A stretch of 64,000 nt of DNA from Glandiceps talaboti (GCF_964340395.1 NC_135549.1:12890842-12954841), one strand, 5' to 3'; shown: positions 36,552 to 49,062, numbered from the stretch's first letter. Numbers and translations are program-made. Notes: generated from the letters alone by a model not told the origin.

Positions 36552-38750
36552 TTATTGGTTATAGACTGAAATACAGTGACGGTCCCAACACTCTGACACA
36601 ATCACTTTCCCCAATGGCTCATCATTGGTAATGCATATTCCTCTTGGATCGTGGTTCCCTGCCTGGTTTTCACTGATCGCAATGCAATCAAATTCACATT
36701 TGGAATTGAATTTCTGTACTCTTCTAGTACTATATTCACACACATACAAATTATTGGCATTATCCAAAGCCAGTCCTTCAGGCTCTACTAGCTGACCATT
36801 CTCAGATCCATCAGAGCCAAAAGAAAGCAGGAATTCCCCGTCTTCAGAGAAAACCTGGAGACGATCATTACCACAGTCTGATACAATGATGTTTCCATTG
36901 TTCATTATGACAATGTCCCATGGTGACTCGAATTGGCCATGTTCAGAACCCTCACTGCCAAAGGACTTGATGTAGATATCATCTGGCCCATATATATGTA
37001 TACAGTGGCGACCTCCATCAACTATGTAGCTCCTTCCAGTGGTAGGGCTTATGCCAATGCCCATGGGTCTTACCAATTCATCTTCACCAAAACATCTTAT
37101 CCATTTCAAAGTATTATCACAGACAATAACCTGTTTATTTCCACTATCAGTAATGTAGATATAACCAGTCTTCGCCACTGCTGCATATCTTGGACAAAAA
37201 GCATGTGTAAAATTTGTATATGTGACAACAGCAACCTGAAGTCCATCAATGGTGAATGTCTGTAATCTGTTATTGTCACTGTCACATACCAACATGTTTC
37301 CATTGGTCATCATGGTTATGCCATGTGGGTTGTTCAACTGACCTTTATCTGACCCTTCGTGACAAAATTCATGTGACCAACCCTTCCTTGGAATAATCTT
37401 TAGTTTCACTGGTGAACCCTGTATTGGTCTTTTATACACTGACACAGACAGTTCGTGATTCCCTTCTGCCTTACCAGTATACATCAAAGAAACTGTGCCA
37501 TCACCATTGTCACACATGTTTAGTATTTCAATCTTCTTGCCAGGTGTTATTATTTCAGCTATCACATCATTGATCGTAGCAGTAGATGTACCCATCTCCA
37601 AAATGACTCTGATTTCATCTCCAATTCTTCCAAAATCCGGTATTTTACTCAATCTGTACATGGTTGTCCTGATGTGGCCTAAACGTTTATCTGCACAGAA
37701 ATCATCAGATTGCTGAAATTTCAAGCTATCATCTTCAATAGGACTTTGATTAGTCTCAATAGCCAGGAGCCTATCTCCTTGAGATAGCACACCCTTCCTC
37801 GCAGACATCACCTGTACTGGACTTCCATGATTCACGAGTCGTTCAGCAAACTCACGTACATGTAAAATGTCTTCTTGCACACCTTCCATTTCTTTGAGTT
37901 GCGCTTGTAACCTTGTTTGTCGTCGACCACGTTCTTGCTTCAACTCTTCCAGTAGTTGCTTTCCATTCCCCTTTACCTTACTAGTAAGTTCTTTAAGAGT
38001 CTTTTCAACGTGCTCATTGATTTTCCTTTCTTCGACTTGAACAGTCTGCGCGAGAGATGCTGCCATTTGTTGTATCCCAGCAATGCTATCACTAGCTTCA
38101 TCTTCTTTTGAAGCTAACATTTCAACCATTGCAGTTAGTTTCTCGGTAACATCTGCTGCTGCATCTTGGAGGGATATGTACGTGTGTTCTGTTATGAGGT
38201 GATCAGTGGCTACGCATTCTGAGCAGATAGCAACATCACAAGTGGTGCAGTGGAACCTTAGTACAGTGCCAGAGTGTTTACAGCAGAAGGTAGGGGGTCG
38301 TACTGAGGTCGGGTCAATGCCCTTTCTTCTTTGGTACTCATCCAGAGTGACCAAATTGTGTGACTGAGTTACGGGGATATTGCCATGAATGCCCACACAA
38401 CCACCACACAATTCAAAACCACAGTCTAAGCAATACGTCGTGGGTGTTTCGCCTTGCTTTCTACACGCCCCACATACCAAGGAGTTCGCTTCTGCGAATT
38501 GCTTCATCAAATCTTCGGTGAACAGATCGGCAGACAATGTTGCCACTTCCCCATGCTGAACTTGGTGTTCTCGACGACAAAACGGGCACAACAACTTTGC
38601 ATCCTTTACCAGTTTGACGAGACATTGTTCACAAAAAGTGTGCAAACACGGTAAAATTTTAGGATTCTTGTATCGTTCACAGCAAATTCCACAAATTAGG
38701 TTATTCTCATCGATTTCGAGGCGTTTTACACTGCTCGTGCTAGCAGCCAT
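36552..38750 (-). CDS. TRIM-NHL protein (RING, two B-boxes, coiled coil, filamin, NHL), TRIM2/TRIM3-like
   Basis: An intronless 732-residue protein. A C3HC4 RING spans 20-59 (CGICCERY, HTFCEQC, CPFC), B-box 1 about 93-132 (CGAC, CLDC, CGGC), and B-box 2 about 156-197 (CCKH, CTTC, CSEC, H184/H189). A coiled coil runs about 200-310, a filamin/ABP280 repeat about 370-460 (GDGTVSLMYTGKAEGNHEL), and NHL repeats from about 461 to the end (six-bladed propeller; SDKGQLNNPHGITM, GSEHGQFESPWDIVI, GSENGQLVEPEGLAL). RING TRIM proteins are ubiquitin E3 ligases; NHL domains bind RNA or protein partners. The length is close to vertebrate TRIM2/3 (about 744). Start context GCCATGGC is strong, and an ETS-like CCGGAAAT lies about 65 bp upstream. 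It is nested antisense in the transglutaminase pseudogene intron. Lack of introns suggests origin by retroposition. Confidence 0.93.
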   Translation of the reverse strand: MAASTSSVKRLEIDENNLICGICCERYKNPKILPCLHTFCEQCLVKLVKDAKLLCPFCRREHQVQHGEVATLSADLFTEDLMKQFAEANSLVCGACRKQGETPTTYCLDCGFELCGGCVGIHGNIPVTQSHNLVTLDEYQRRKGIDPTSVRPPTFCCKHSGTVLRFHCTTCDVAICSECVATDHLITEHTYISLQDAAADVTEKLTAMVEMLASKEDEASDSIAGIQQMAASLAQTVQVEERKINEHVEKTLKELTSKVKGNGKQLLEELKQERGRRQTRLQAQLKEMEGVQEDILHVREFAERLVNHGSPVQVMSARKGVLSQGDRLLAIETNQSPIEDDSLKFQQSDDFCADKRLGHIRTTMYRLSKIPDFGRIGDEIRVILEMGTSTATINDVIAEIITPGKKIEILNMCDNGDGTVSLMYTGKAEGNHELSVSVYKRPIQGSPVKLKIIPRKGWSHEFCHEGSDKGQLNNPHGITMMTNGNMLVCDSDNNRLQTFTIDGLQVAVVTYTNFTHAFCPRYAAVAKTGYIYITDSGNKQVIVCDNTLKWIRCFGEDELVRPMGIGISPTTGRSYIVDGGRHCIHIYGPDDIYIKSFGSEGSEHGQFESPWDIVIMNNGNIIVSDCGNDRLQVFSEDGEFLLSFGSDGSENGQLVEPEGLALDNANNLYVCEYSTRRVQKFNSKCEFDCIAISENQAGNHDPRGICITNDEPLGKVIVSECWDRHCISVYNQ

Positions 38751-39806
38751 GGCTTGACAACGCTCGACGTCAGTTGGTGCCCTTTAACCTTTCCATTATT
38801 AACACCCAAGTAACCGGAAATTCTCATTTGCAGATGACTTGGAAAGTCGATGTCGCAGAATGCGCTCTGGGGACGAAATTTCCCAAACATTGCCACCTAG
38901 AAGCTTGCTTCTGATTTTTTAAAACAATAGAAAATTGACAATCATTTATTTTCCCACATTCGGCAGCCAAACTGGATTCCAAAATGGCTTAAGTTTGAAA
39001 ATACTTCGACTCTATTTGAAAAATTTGTATGAGTACCCCTTATTGTTTTCCTTGATTATAACTGAGAATATGTTGTAGTTTTGTGACAGCAAAAATTGAA
39101 CAGTTTACTTCCTAGGTAGTCTATAGTTCCTGACAGGGACCGCATTACATAATATACATACATGTAATATACATTAAATTTTACAACAGTTGGCATTATT
39201 AAAACAAGTACTTGTCCCACCTGACTTGGATACTTGTAGAGCTGAAACACAGACAAGGCAGAAATCATTGTCTGCGACTGAAATAAATATTCACAGGCAA
39301 TGTTGGCTTAAGAGTAACATTTTAGATCCTTTTCAGTTCGCATTGCTTCACTCAAAATATGTGGGAATCAAAAATTGGGGTTTAAACAACTGAGAATGAC
39401 ACCAGCAAAACCGACAATGTATGATGGACATAAAGTTAAATAAATCAAATATTTAGTCTATTCTTACATCAGATTGGGGATTTAAATTAGTGTATATTAT
39501 TCTCACTTGGTACAGACTATATATTGATTGCAGGTGTAGCTATCATTAATGACATACTATTGTACATATACAAGGATGATAATGTGTTTACATATGTTTA
39601 CTTGACTCTATCCCTTTCAGAAGTATTCATCAATATGTCTTCAAACTTTTTTTTAAAGAATAAGATGAATTATTTGACGGCTTCGTCCAAGTCATATAAG
39701 TACCCAAACTGTCTTTTCATACATGAGTTACACTTCTTGTTTACTCTTCACGTGTTTGTCTCGTTTAAAGGAGAGAGTCCAAGTTTGAAGAAGAAGAACA
39801 CCCTTA

Positions 39807-41647
39807 GGGACCGGTCAGTTTCTTCAGCCGGGGGGGGGGGGCGGTGGATTCTTAAATTGGGCCGACAAAAAGTCACTGACCCCCCATCTGTAAAACCAAA
39901 AACAGGCTGACCCCTCTATCACTTAATTCTAAAACATGATGACCCCCCCCCCCCCCCATATATATAATATTCACATGACAGGTATTTTTTGATCGTGACT
40001 CAGTGTGGACTGCTTGACTGTCTTGCATCTACTTTATAAGATCCCGGGTTAGCACTATCATAATTATAATTGACTACACAGGGTAAATATATTCTAAAAG
40101 GAGTTTAATAGCATCTTGACAGTGAAAGGTATGGGAATATTTTGAGCAGGGAATATGTATATCTCTTATGGGGGGTCCTTGGGGTCTCCCCATAGAAGCC
40201 CTGGAGGTTTTTTACTCTGAAAAGTCAATTTTGAGACTATTCAGGCCCTTTCAGACAATAATTTCCAAGCTTTACAAGACAGCATCAATATGTAAAAAGA
40301 AAAAAATATTTTTTGAAATATTAAGTTTGATAGCATCTTGACAGTAAGAGGTAGGAGGAAGACCTGGAGACTGGGATGTGTACACCTCATGCAGTGGGGG
40401 GGGGGGGGGTCCTAGGGAGTCTCCCCCTAGAAGTCCTGGAAGTTTTTTACTCTGAAAAGTCAATTTTGAGACTATTCAGACCCTTTCAGAAAATAATTTC
40501 CAAGCTTTACAAGACAGCACCAACATGTAAAAAGCAACTACACAGGGTTGAAATACTTTTGAAATATACTTTGATAGCATCTTGACAGTAAGAGGGGAAG
40601 AGCTTGAGACTTAGATATGTCCACCTCATGTGGGGGGTCCAAGGGAGTCTCCCTTTAGAAGCCCTGCATGGAGGATTTTTACTCTTAAAGCCAATTTTAG
40701 GCCATTCAGACCCTTTCAAGCAATAACTCAATCCATGCTTTATAAGACAGCACCATCAAGTATCATAAACTATTCCGTATAACTTACATAGGGTTGAAAT
40801 ATGTTCTTAAACAGTTAAATGGCATCATTATAATATGTAGTAAAGGTCAGCACATCTACTGGTAGTATCATTGGTAGGATAGATTTGGAGTTTAAGGCAA
40901 TTTAAGACTACCTTGGCAAACATTTCACATCAAGACTATCATCTCAATGTTTAGGTTATTCATAGCCTTTGAGGTAATATTTCCAAGCTTCGAATAGCTA
41001 ACGTAAATGTAAGTTTCCCATGTCACATAAAAATGGCCCCGTAACATTGGTATAGTGGCATTAATATTGCATGTATAGTAAAGTCACCGGTATGTTAGAG
41101 AACTTTAGGTGGTCATACCTAGTGTATAATAGAAACTGGAATCTGATGAGATGTGGTGATTTGTAGTGTCAATAACATGTAGTGTCCAAAATCGAAAGTG
41201 TATTAATCCCTTCTGACAAGTTCATAGTGACGAGTAGGGAACATTTTAGATTAACCTCTTTTATAAACTATATGAAGATTACCATTACGAAACCTTCAAG
41301 TTCACTTTTACCCCAAAGTGCAATATAAGTGAAACAAATGATTGTGAAACAGCCAAGCATTTACATGACATGTTCTGTAACTAGTGTGGTCGCTAGGTAA
41401 TACATGTATATGTATATTTATAGTTATGCTTGAACTAATAAGTAATATTAAAGAATTCATGTAAGAAACAGGGAGAAGAACAAATATTTACATGTACCAC
41501 ATTTCAGACAAGGCTATATGCCATTGTAGAAAAAGGATTCTGAAAACAGCATGACCCCCCCCCCCACTGCCAATTTCAAAAACAGGATGACCCCCCCCCC
41601 TCCCAATCCACCCCCCCCCCCCCAGGCCGAAGAAACTGACCGGTCCC
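39807..41647. mobile_element. 1.84-kb TIR element (family A) inserted in a transglutaminase exon
   Basis: The ends are inverted repeats of about 45 bp beginning GGGACCGGTCAGTTTCTTC, followed by a poly-G run and GGTGGATT. The left flank is TTA (39804-39806) and the right flank ATA (41648-41650), read as a 3-bp TTA duplication with one later substitution. Deleting the element and one flank copy restores a continuous transglutaminase reading frame across the site. Subterminal modules of CAGGATGACC followed by poly-C occur near both ends. A three-copy repeat of about 230 bp fills the middle. No transposase was found, so it is a non-autonomous element, with a partial second copy at 21931. Confidence 0.85.
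40101..40800. repeat. three tandem units of about 230 bp inside the family A element
   Basis: Units start near 40101, 40323 and 40569, each with GATAGCATCTTGACAGT, a CCCTAGAAG(C/T)CCTG(G/C)A segment, GACTATTCAG(A/G)CCCTTTCA and AAGCTTTACAAGACAGCA. A fainter fourth trace may continue to about 41000. Confidence 0.85.
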
Positions 41648-44600
41648 ATATTCGTATTCGATTGGGTAGTGACCACAGAGACAGTAAATGGCAGTTCAAG
41701 ATTTTGAAACAAGATGGCTGTGTCTTGTCTTTGGCAATTCATTCACCACTAACAGAAATTGTCTGCCGATGTACACTTGTCGTTTCTACTGTGATCAACA
41801 GTAAAATAGTCCAACTCTGGCGATCGAAACCCGTGTATATCTTGTTCAATCCTTGGTGCGAAGGTGAGTACTACTAACAATCCGCGTTGAGATTAATTGT
41901 AATTAGTATTATCTGCACAGCACCTAACTGTCATCAATATTGTTTGTCAATTCAACTACATGTCGGTAACTTTATTTTGCTTCGATACATTTCTTATATA
42001 TTGTGGAGTTTATAGACGTTGGTATGACTCATTCTCGCAAGCCAGAGTTCTTATTTCTACCACTACATTTCTACCGTGGAGGCTCGTTAAGAACGTTGCC
42101 GTAAAACAGGCCGTGGTTTGCGACGATGGTATGACTTTATATACTTGTACTTTAAACTCCAAATTGCTCGTACAGATGAAGGGGAAGAACTACGCAATGA
42201 ATATGTTCTGAATGATACCGGATTGTTATATGTTGGGTCCAATTTAAATTCATTTGGAAGACCCTGGAACTTTGGACAGGTACGTAACAAAACAACTGAA
42301 GACTACCTACTTATCCTTTTTTTTTTTAGAAGTGGCGACATAGTCAAGTATAATATTTATGGTCTAAAATTATCTTGAAGAACTGACGTTAATGACTTAA
42401 TTTGTTCATACTCCGAAGGAAATTAGATTTCATAACCTTGAACATTCTCTTGCACTGCGTCTCTCTCTCCTTCATCTGGTCCTAGCAGAGTTTACATTAT
42501 TTCAACCATCCGGGTCTTTTCGTCTACATAAAAGTACATAAAAGTACGCCTAGCTATCGGTACGCGTAGACATAAATATTATTTTAACTTTTTACGACCT
42601 CTTGAGAAACATGTATGTTAAAGTTGTATCCTCGGAAATTCATAACCACTATTTGCAGACAGTTTTGAAACTTGTAATTATAAAGATGAATAGGCCTGAA
42701 GACATTCATGGCACAAAAACTCTGAATTGAAATCTTCAATGCCATCACCACCACCATGGTTTTTTTTTCAAAATAAATATTCAGATGAAACCACACTAAT
42801 ATAACAATATTCATAACGTGGTGAAAAAAATGTATGTGTTGGTTAGGTACTTGGAGCAATGTTTTCTAGACACATTATATATTAGGTATATTTGACCAAG
42901 TATTAGCTTACTAGATCGAACATTTCACGTGTTTCCAAACAAAGTTTTCCTTCGGTCATATTTTTGCTATTTGTCTATTTGTGTAAGTGGAATAATAACT
43001 AAATTATTTGAGGCGCCTTTTAATTGTCGCTTCTAAAAACGAATGTCAGAATCTTGTGAAAACTAGAGGCTTAAATTTGCAACCATCCCTTGTTGCAGGT
43101 TCACCCGAAGAAAGAATGGCACTGGAACTTGCAGCAAGTCATGGCAGCAGACCTGATACTTACAGAACAGACAAGAATATCAAGTTGGACTTGAATTGTG
43201 TAATATCTGTCAGGAAAAAAGTGACAATTGGAGACGATTTCAACATCGATATTACTATGACAACACTCGCACTGTACAGCATCTGTACGTAAGGTGTTAC
43301 ATATGTCATTATACCGGTGTGCTCGTCAAAGAATGTCAGGCCATAGAGTTTGGAAACGTCATAACTGGCCATAACAGTGGTAAATATATTATAATGTAAT
43401 AACGTTCATTTCGAGGACGAGCTCAAAGGCTTCAAAAGTATATGAAATCTACAAGACAAACTAAAACAAAAATATATACAAATATACAACAGACACAGAA
43501 ATTGGAAGGAACACGTAACAACAATTTATTTAGAGCAATCCATGCAATCTGTCATGTCAAATTTACACTTTAATGCAAAGTTCCTGTGAAGAGTTTCTCA
43601 GCTATAGAACATATGAGTCCACCATGCAGCAATTTACTTTTTACTTTTTTAGTGTATCGCCAAAATTGGAAAAACTGCATTTATTGATGTAACGATGAAA
43701 AATAAAGGTGTTTATTAAAGTTGAAATCAAATAATTGTTTTAAGTTTTGCTAAAGATAAGAATTGAGAACACAAATCGAGATATTTTGATAATTTATATG
43801 ACTGTGTCTTTTTTTATGGTTCATTTATTTCATTGAAAAAGTAATCAAACCATGTTATTATCCTAATTTTACCTTGTCAGTTTCCAAGTGGACTTTGCAT
43901 GTAAATAATGTCGACTACGAAGACTTACTCCATGAACACCCTACAATGAAGATCTTTGCTATGGGGCGGTTATCAGAAAATAATGACACTGTAGCTGCGC
44001 AGGAAGACTTCTCTCTAACACCGCCCTCTCTGATGACTGTCGTAAACAGTAACTTCGTTATGAGTTTCAGAAGGGGTGCACGGTGGACGCAATTTGTCAT
44101 GGATTCATCGGCTGACGATGGTAATTCAGACATAAATTCGATGTAATCCACTATTTTTCACTTTAAGATTACTCATAAAATAGTGGATTTTTGCTAGCTT
44201 TGATATTCTCCAGTAAAAACGCTCCGTGTGTTGTAAATTCGACAAAGTGTATGAAACTGTATACGATATTGGAAGAAAGTAAGTTCACAGCTTGATTTAG
44301 AAGGAATTCAAGTACAACACGTTATATTAAAGTTGTACTAGATGTAACTGGAGGTATTTTTTCTATCAGCCAACCAACAATGTATTCACTGAAAATTGTT
44401 AAAATATCAATGATTAGACATTGTACATGTTACTTAGAGGTCGATTTTATTGGTGAGTAGTCAATGATGACGAGTTGATATTTTAATATATCTAGAATGA
44501 GTTGTACTTAACCTCTCAAAATGATAAATGTCTAAATTCCAATTTTAATATTTTGTAAGTTTATGCCTGTGACAAAGGTTGACTGTGTCGTTTCTTTGCA

Positions 44601-45330
44601 TTCCTTTATTTATCATATCAAAATATAGATACATTTGGGATATTTGAAGAAAACAAATCTTCACACAGATGAAGACACCTTATAAAGGTAATATCCGTTG
44701 TAATTTGCTCAGTTACGTACACTCATTTTGAAACGTTACTTCACCACTGCGACATCAGAAATATGAAACGTTTTATATTTCATTTTCCATAATGCATGAA
44801 CTGTCACGGATTCGGTGTCGGATTCTGATAGCCTGCCCTCACCGGTAGCGATGTTGTTCGTTGGATGATGACAACAGATATCATGTCAGTATTAAAACAA
44901 TGGCGATGGATTCCCTGGGTGTGAAAGCTGAATTAATGTAATAATTTCAGAGTAGATATTTGTCTCTGATACTCGATACAGTAATACTACACTTAATCAA
45001 CCGCTAGCTTTATGCTTGATGTGACAGGCCTAGATGTCGATAACACTTTAACGTAATTACATAGCCAGTTGCATTATATAACTGTACACAAACAGACATA
45101 TGGGCTTAGTGGGTATTTAAATAAAGTATGTGCTTGGAAAAAAAATATGACATCATGTCTCTTTCGTACAATTTAAACTGTCTCGTTTTGCTAATATGTT
45201 TTTTATAATTTGTTGACATTTACAGTTTACAAAGAATTCTATTTTCAAATAACATATTGTTTATATTTTTGCAAAAATAGTACGTCCACAATAACACGAC
45301 TTATCGGGTTACTACACTAATAACCCACAG

Positions 45331-45554
45331 GGGCGTGTAATATTTCATAGATTGTTGTTTTCTTATTGCTTAGAATGTCGTTTTCTGAGGAAAAGATCGT
45401 ACGAATCTTGCTGCTACAAATGTATCAATCTCTATACTACTAAGAAATATCAGTCTCTTTCCGGCCTTACATGTAGGAATATATATTAATCAAAAGGTTG
45501 TTATATTTAGTCTGTAGACCTGGAAAACAACAATCTATGAAATATTACACGCCC
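45331..45554. mobile_element. small fold-back element with 32-bp perfect inverted arms
   Basis: Arms at 45331-45362 and 45523-45554 are exact reverse complements (the left one begins GGGCGTGTAATATTTCATAG). They extend imperfectly outward through TAATAACCC on both sides. The spacer of about 160 bp has no coding sequence. The structure is that of a MITE. Confidence 0.75.
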
Positions 45555-46726
45555 TTGTGTAATAACCCAGTAAAATCCCCTAAAATTACTAGGGTTTTTT
45601 TTCAGTAAATATAACCCCCCCCCCCTCCATGTGTTTTGCGTGACTTCTATCGTTATATGTATGTACAATGCAGGCTTTTATATATATTCTGATCAAAGAA
45701 AGCTATGTCTATGTACATTTTGGTTTTGGTGTATTTAACGTATGCGTTGTAAGTCCTGAGGAAGGATATTGATATTGATGTGATGGCTGAGTATTTAAAA
45801 TAGCAATGTGTGTTAACTTCAGGACATAGTGTGATAACACTGTACGGGGTCAGAATGATTACGTGCCTTGTTTCGTCTACACTTTACTCCGTTTTAAGAC
45901 ACATGCTGGCTTTGTCGTCAAATTATGATAATCAGTTTATTTTAGCTATTGTAATTATTTTAGTTCCACTCCAGTGAATTTTACTTAACAAGTCAAATGT
46001 TAATTAAGATATCGATATTGCTTTCCTGTTCTGCAATCTCCCGCTGAATACGATTTAAAACTACATACACATTTTCTTAACTTTTGACATTGAGACAGTT
46101 TTGCTTGGATTGCTTTGGTATCGAGTTATTACTATTATAAGACTTACTCCCTGGGTATTTACTGTGACAATTTAAACTTATCCATGGGGGCAAATATCGC
46201 TAAAAGAGCCACCCGTTACATTCGTAGTGCCTCCTCAACTTCAGCAACAGAAATATTTGTCATTCGTTATATTTTTTATTTTCATATATGCCCTATGTAA
46301 AGTCGAGGCCACAGATTTGGAAAATATATAAGATGAAAAAGAATAAAAATCTCGTTTTCTTGTTCTAAATGTCATATACTTCAAACGCAAGAGTGAAATG
46401 GGTTCCTGTTCGTCCCTCGTTTTTCATATCTCGAGGTTGTCCGTAATCTGTTATCTTCTCTAGATTTGCTAACAGTCTTAGAAGCCAGTATGTAAGTTTT
46501 GTTTATAAATTCCAGCGTCAGAATTTCAAACGTTAATTTTATGTCTTTATTATACAATTATTTGCAAAATAAGGAGGAGGTGAATACTATAGCTATTTCT
46601 TCATATCTGCACACACTCTTCTCCTTATTTTTATGCGGATGACTCTTTCCCAAAGCTATTATTTCTTTTTTTTGCAGAATATTCCATTAGAAAACAATTT
46701 TGCATAGCTTTGTTTACCAAGATGTG

Positions 46727-47140
46727 AATTACATGATGTGAATTACATGATGTGAAGTACATGTGAAGTACATGATGTGAATTACATGATGTGAAGTACA
46801 TGTGAAGTACATGATGTGAAGTACATGTGAAGTACATGGTGTGAAGTACACGATGTGAAGTACATGATGTAGAGTACATGATGTGAAGTACATGATATGA
46901 AGTACATGATGTGAAGTACATGTGAAGTACATGATATGAAGTACATGATGTGAAGTACATGTGAAGTACATGATGCGAATTACATGATGTGAAGTACATG
47001 ATGTAGAGTACATGATGTGAAGTACATGATGTGAAGTACATGTGAAGTACATGATGTGAAGTACATGATGTGAAGTACATGATGTGAAGTACATGATGTG
47101 AAGCACATGATGTTAAGTACATGATGTGAAGTACATAATG
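46727..47140. repeat. mixed 14-bp and 11-bp tandem repeat
   Basis: Units of ACATGATGTGAAGT alternate with shorter ACATGTGAAGT units over about 410 bp. The long open frame on the minus strand across it is a composition artefact (repeated Ser-Cys-His-His motifs). Confidence 0.93.
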
Positions 47141-49062
47141 CGAAGTGGTATGAAAAAGATACGATGGTAAAAAAAAATAAGTTAATTCAAATTTGATTTC
47201 ATGAAATCTCAGACCACTAAACAATACATTGATTGGTGGTCTGACATGAAATCGAATATCGTACAATAGAACAAAGTTAATTGAAACTGGTTCATCTAGA
47301 GTCTAGCCTTCCAAAGTTTACTTTACATTGTAACAATTAAGTCGCTGAACATATTTTGTAACGAGTTTTTATATGCCCATTTGATACTCTTGAAATGCGC
47401 TATTTCTGAATGTGAGGTTAGATTTCATGCCCGCCCATCTTAAGAAAACATTGCTCTTTAAGTATGTTTAGGAGAAACAGGTAACGGTTTCAGTTTTTTA
47501 AAAAAAGGCAGGAGTTAACGATTGCAGTCGATTTCCAGTAATTTGTACATTTGAAACGTTTTGGGGATATTTCAATTCCTGTTTAAACTTAGTTCAAAAA
47601 CTTTATCCCCATCTACAAACTTATACAAACAAATATGGTTTGGTTTGAAATGATAGCATATGCGTAGAGATACTTCATAATCCGTCTTCAAATATGAAAT
47701 CGTAACTTCTAACAAACACAGGGAAAAATCAAAGTTTGCATGTTATATTCTTCCCTCCTACTGCATGACTGATGAGTTTTCCTCTGTGGAATATGACCTG
47801 ACGAGTCACTAAGAAATGATTTAGCCTTTGTTTAGTCGCGGTCTTGTGACAATGGCATAAACAGATCGCTTGACACAGCTTACTTCTATTTGGAGAATTT
47901 TATTACCACATAAAAGTCAAACCTCAACATACCAGGAATAATTGCGTTCATCCAGCAGCAGTCTTCCATCATCAACCATCTTACATTGCACGCCCTTCAA
48001 TTAAACCTGTTTATTTTTAAGCGGTTTTTATTGTAATTGTTTTCACAATGTTGTGAAATTATATTCGTGATGGAAATCAAAACTTTCATATCCTGGGCCC
48101 ATTATTCCTCTAAATAGAATTGCATTGACTTTTATCTACGAGTTTCAGTTCAGTTTCAGTAATTAGCCAATAGCTGCATACATGTAAGGTAAGTTTTGAA
48201 AGAACAGGAATCGAAAGATGCAATCATTAGTTGTTTCGGATTGAAACAAAGTTAAAAATGAATGCCTTGGGATCACAAAACAACTCCAACCTGATACGGA
48301 ATTACGTCACTCTTAGATAAATAGGCTGGATCATACATAGGGATTCAACTTTGACCATCAAAGGTACACCAGTCTTGTATTTGACAGTTCGGGATTGATG
48401 ATAGAAACTGTGAGCTACTGGAGACAACAGTTCGGTATGTTTGTTGAACAAACAGACAAGTTTGATATCGGAGACCTTGTTTGACCTCTACAAATTTACG
48501 ATGGGTCTCTCTACTAGGAGTGGCTCCAGCATACCTAGTAGACATCAAATATCGCCTTCTTTTAAAGCAAATACTATTTCGCGGTCTGAAAGAAAGGAAG
48601 CAACAGTTGGGGTGAATACAGTTCTCTGTTTCGACAATCTGCAAAGTCTTCAAGAACAACACTCTTTTATTTCTAGAGATTTAGTTCTACCTGTGCGAGA
48701 GACATCGATGACACCGGAAAGGGGGGGGGGGGTCCGCACAAAAGTGCAGTGGGTCCTTTTTATGACTTTGGTATAATAAATGGTATGCTTTTCATGTTGA
48801 AACTTAAAACTGACATTATCTTTAGTTTATATAATCTGAGATCTTCTCCACGAATGGAAGTCATTATAACCATGTCCGCATTTCATGTTAGCAGAGTTCC
48901 AAAACCATAAAACAACCAAAATGACAACAATTCATGACCCTAATCATAATATACCGGATGTTTGGCTTTGGTATGAGAAAGGGTCTCCTTTTTTCGTAAA
49001 GGTGCACTTTGAGTTGTTTGAAGGTCTTCACGGAGCCTGTAGTACGATTACACGTGGATTTG

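Larger units (their letters stand above)
33807..44120 (+). pseudogene. decayed transglutaminase (TG1)
   Basis: Homologous exons in order: 33807 (or 33899)-34058 with SAHHTLEYEIHNLIVNRGQP; 39771-39806 plus 41651-41863, one exon split by a TIR element (GESPSLKKKNT before, IRIRLGSD and VYILFNPWCE after); 42176-42279 (LRNEYVLNDTGLLYVGS and PWNFGQ); 43099-43379 (GSPEERMALELAAS, GDDFNIDIT, CYICHYTGVLVKE); and 43881-44120 (NVDYEDLLHEHPTMKIFAMG). The first three match transglutaminase 2 exon for exon. The last two are the first C-terminal beta-barrel. The catalytic-core exons with Cys, His and Asp are absent: only 819 bp separate PWNFGQ from GSPEER, and those two exons are phase-incompatible. A frameshift sits near 43251-43260. 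The 3' splice site homologous to that of TG2 exon 2 reads GG instead of AG at 33805-33806. No second C-terminal barrel was found. It may still be transcribed. Confidence 0.82.

Noticed and set aside
46631-47266. 211-codon minus-strand open frame rich in Ser-Cys-His-His
   Set aside because: It is a translation of the ACATGATGTGAAGT repeat, without a recognisable domain.
48345-48776. Overlapping open frames on both strands, considered as a retroelement fragment
   Set aside because: No reverse transcriptase, integrase or other motif could be recognised in any frame.
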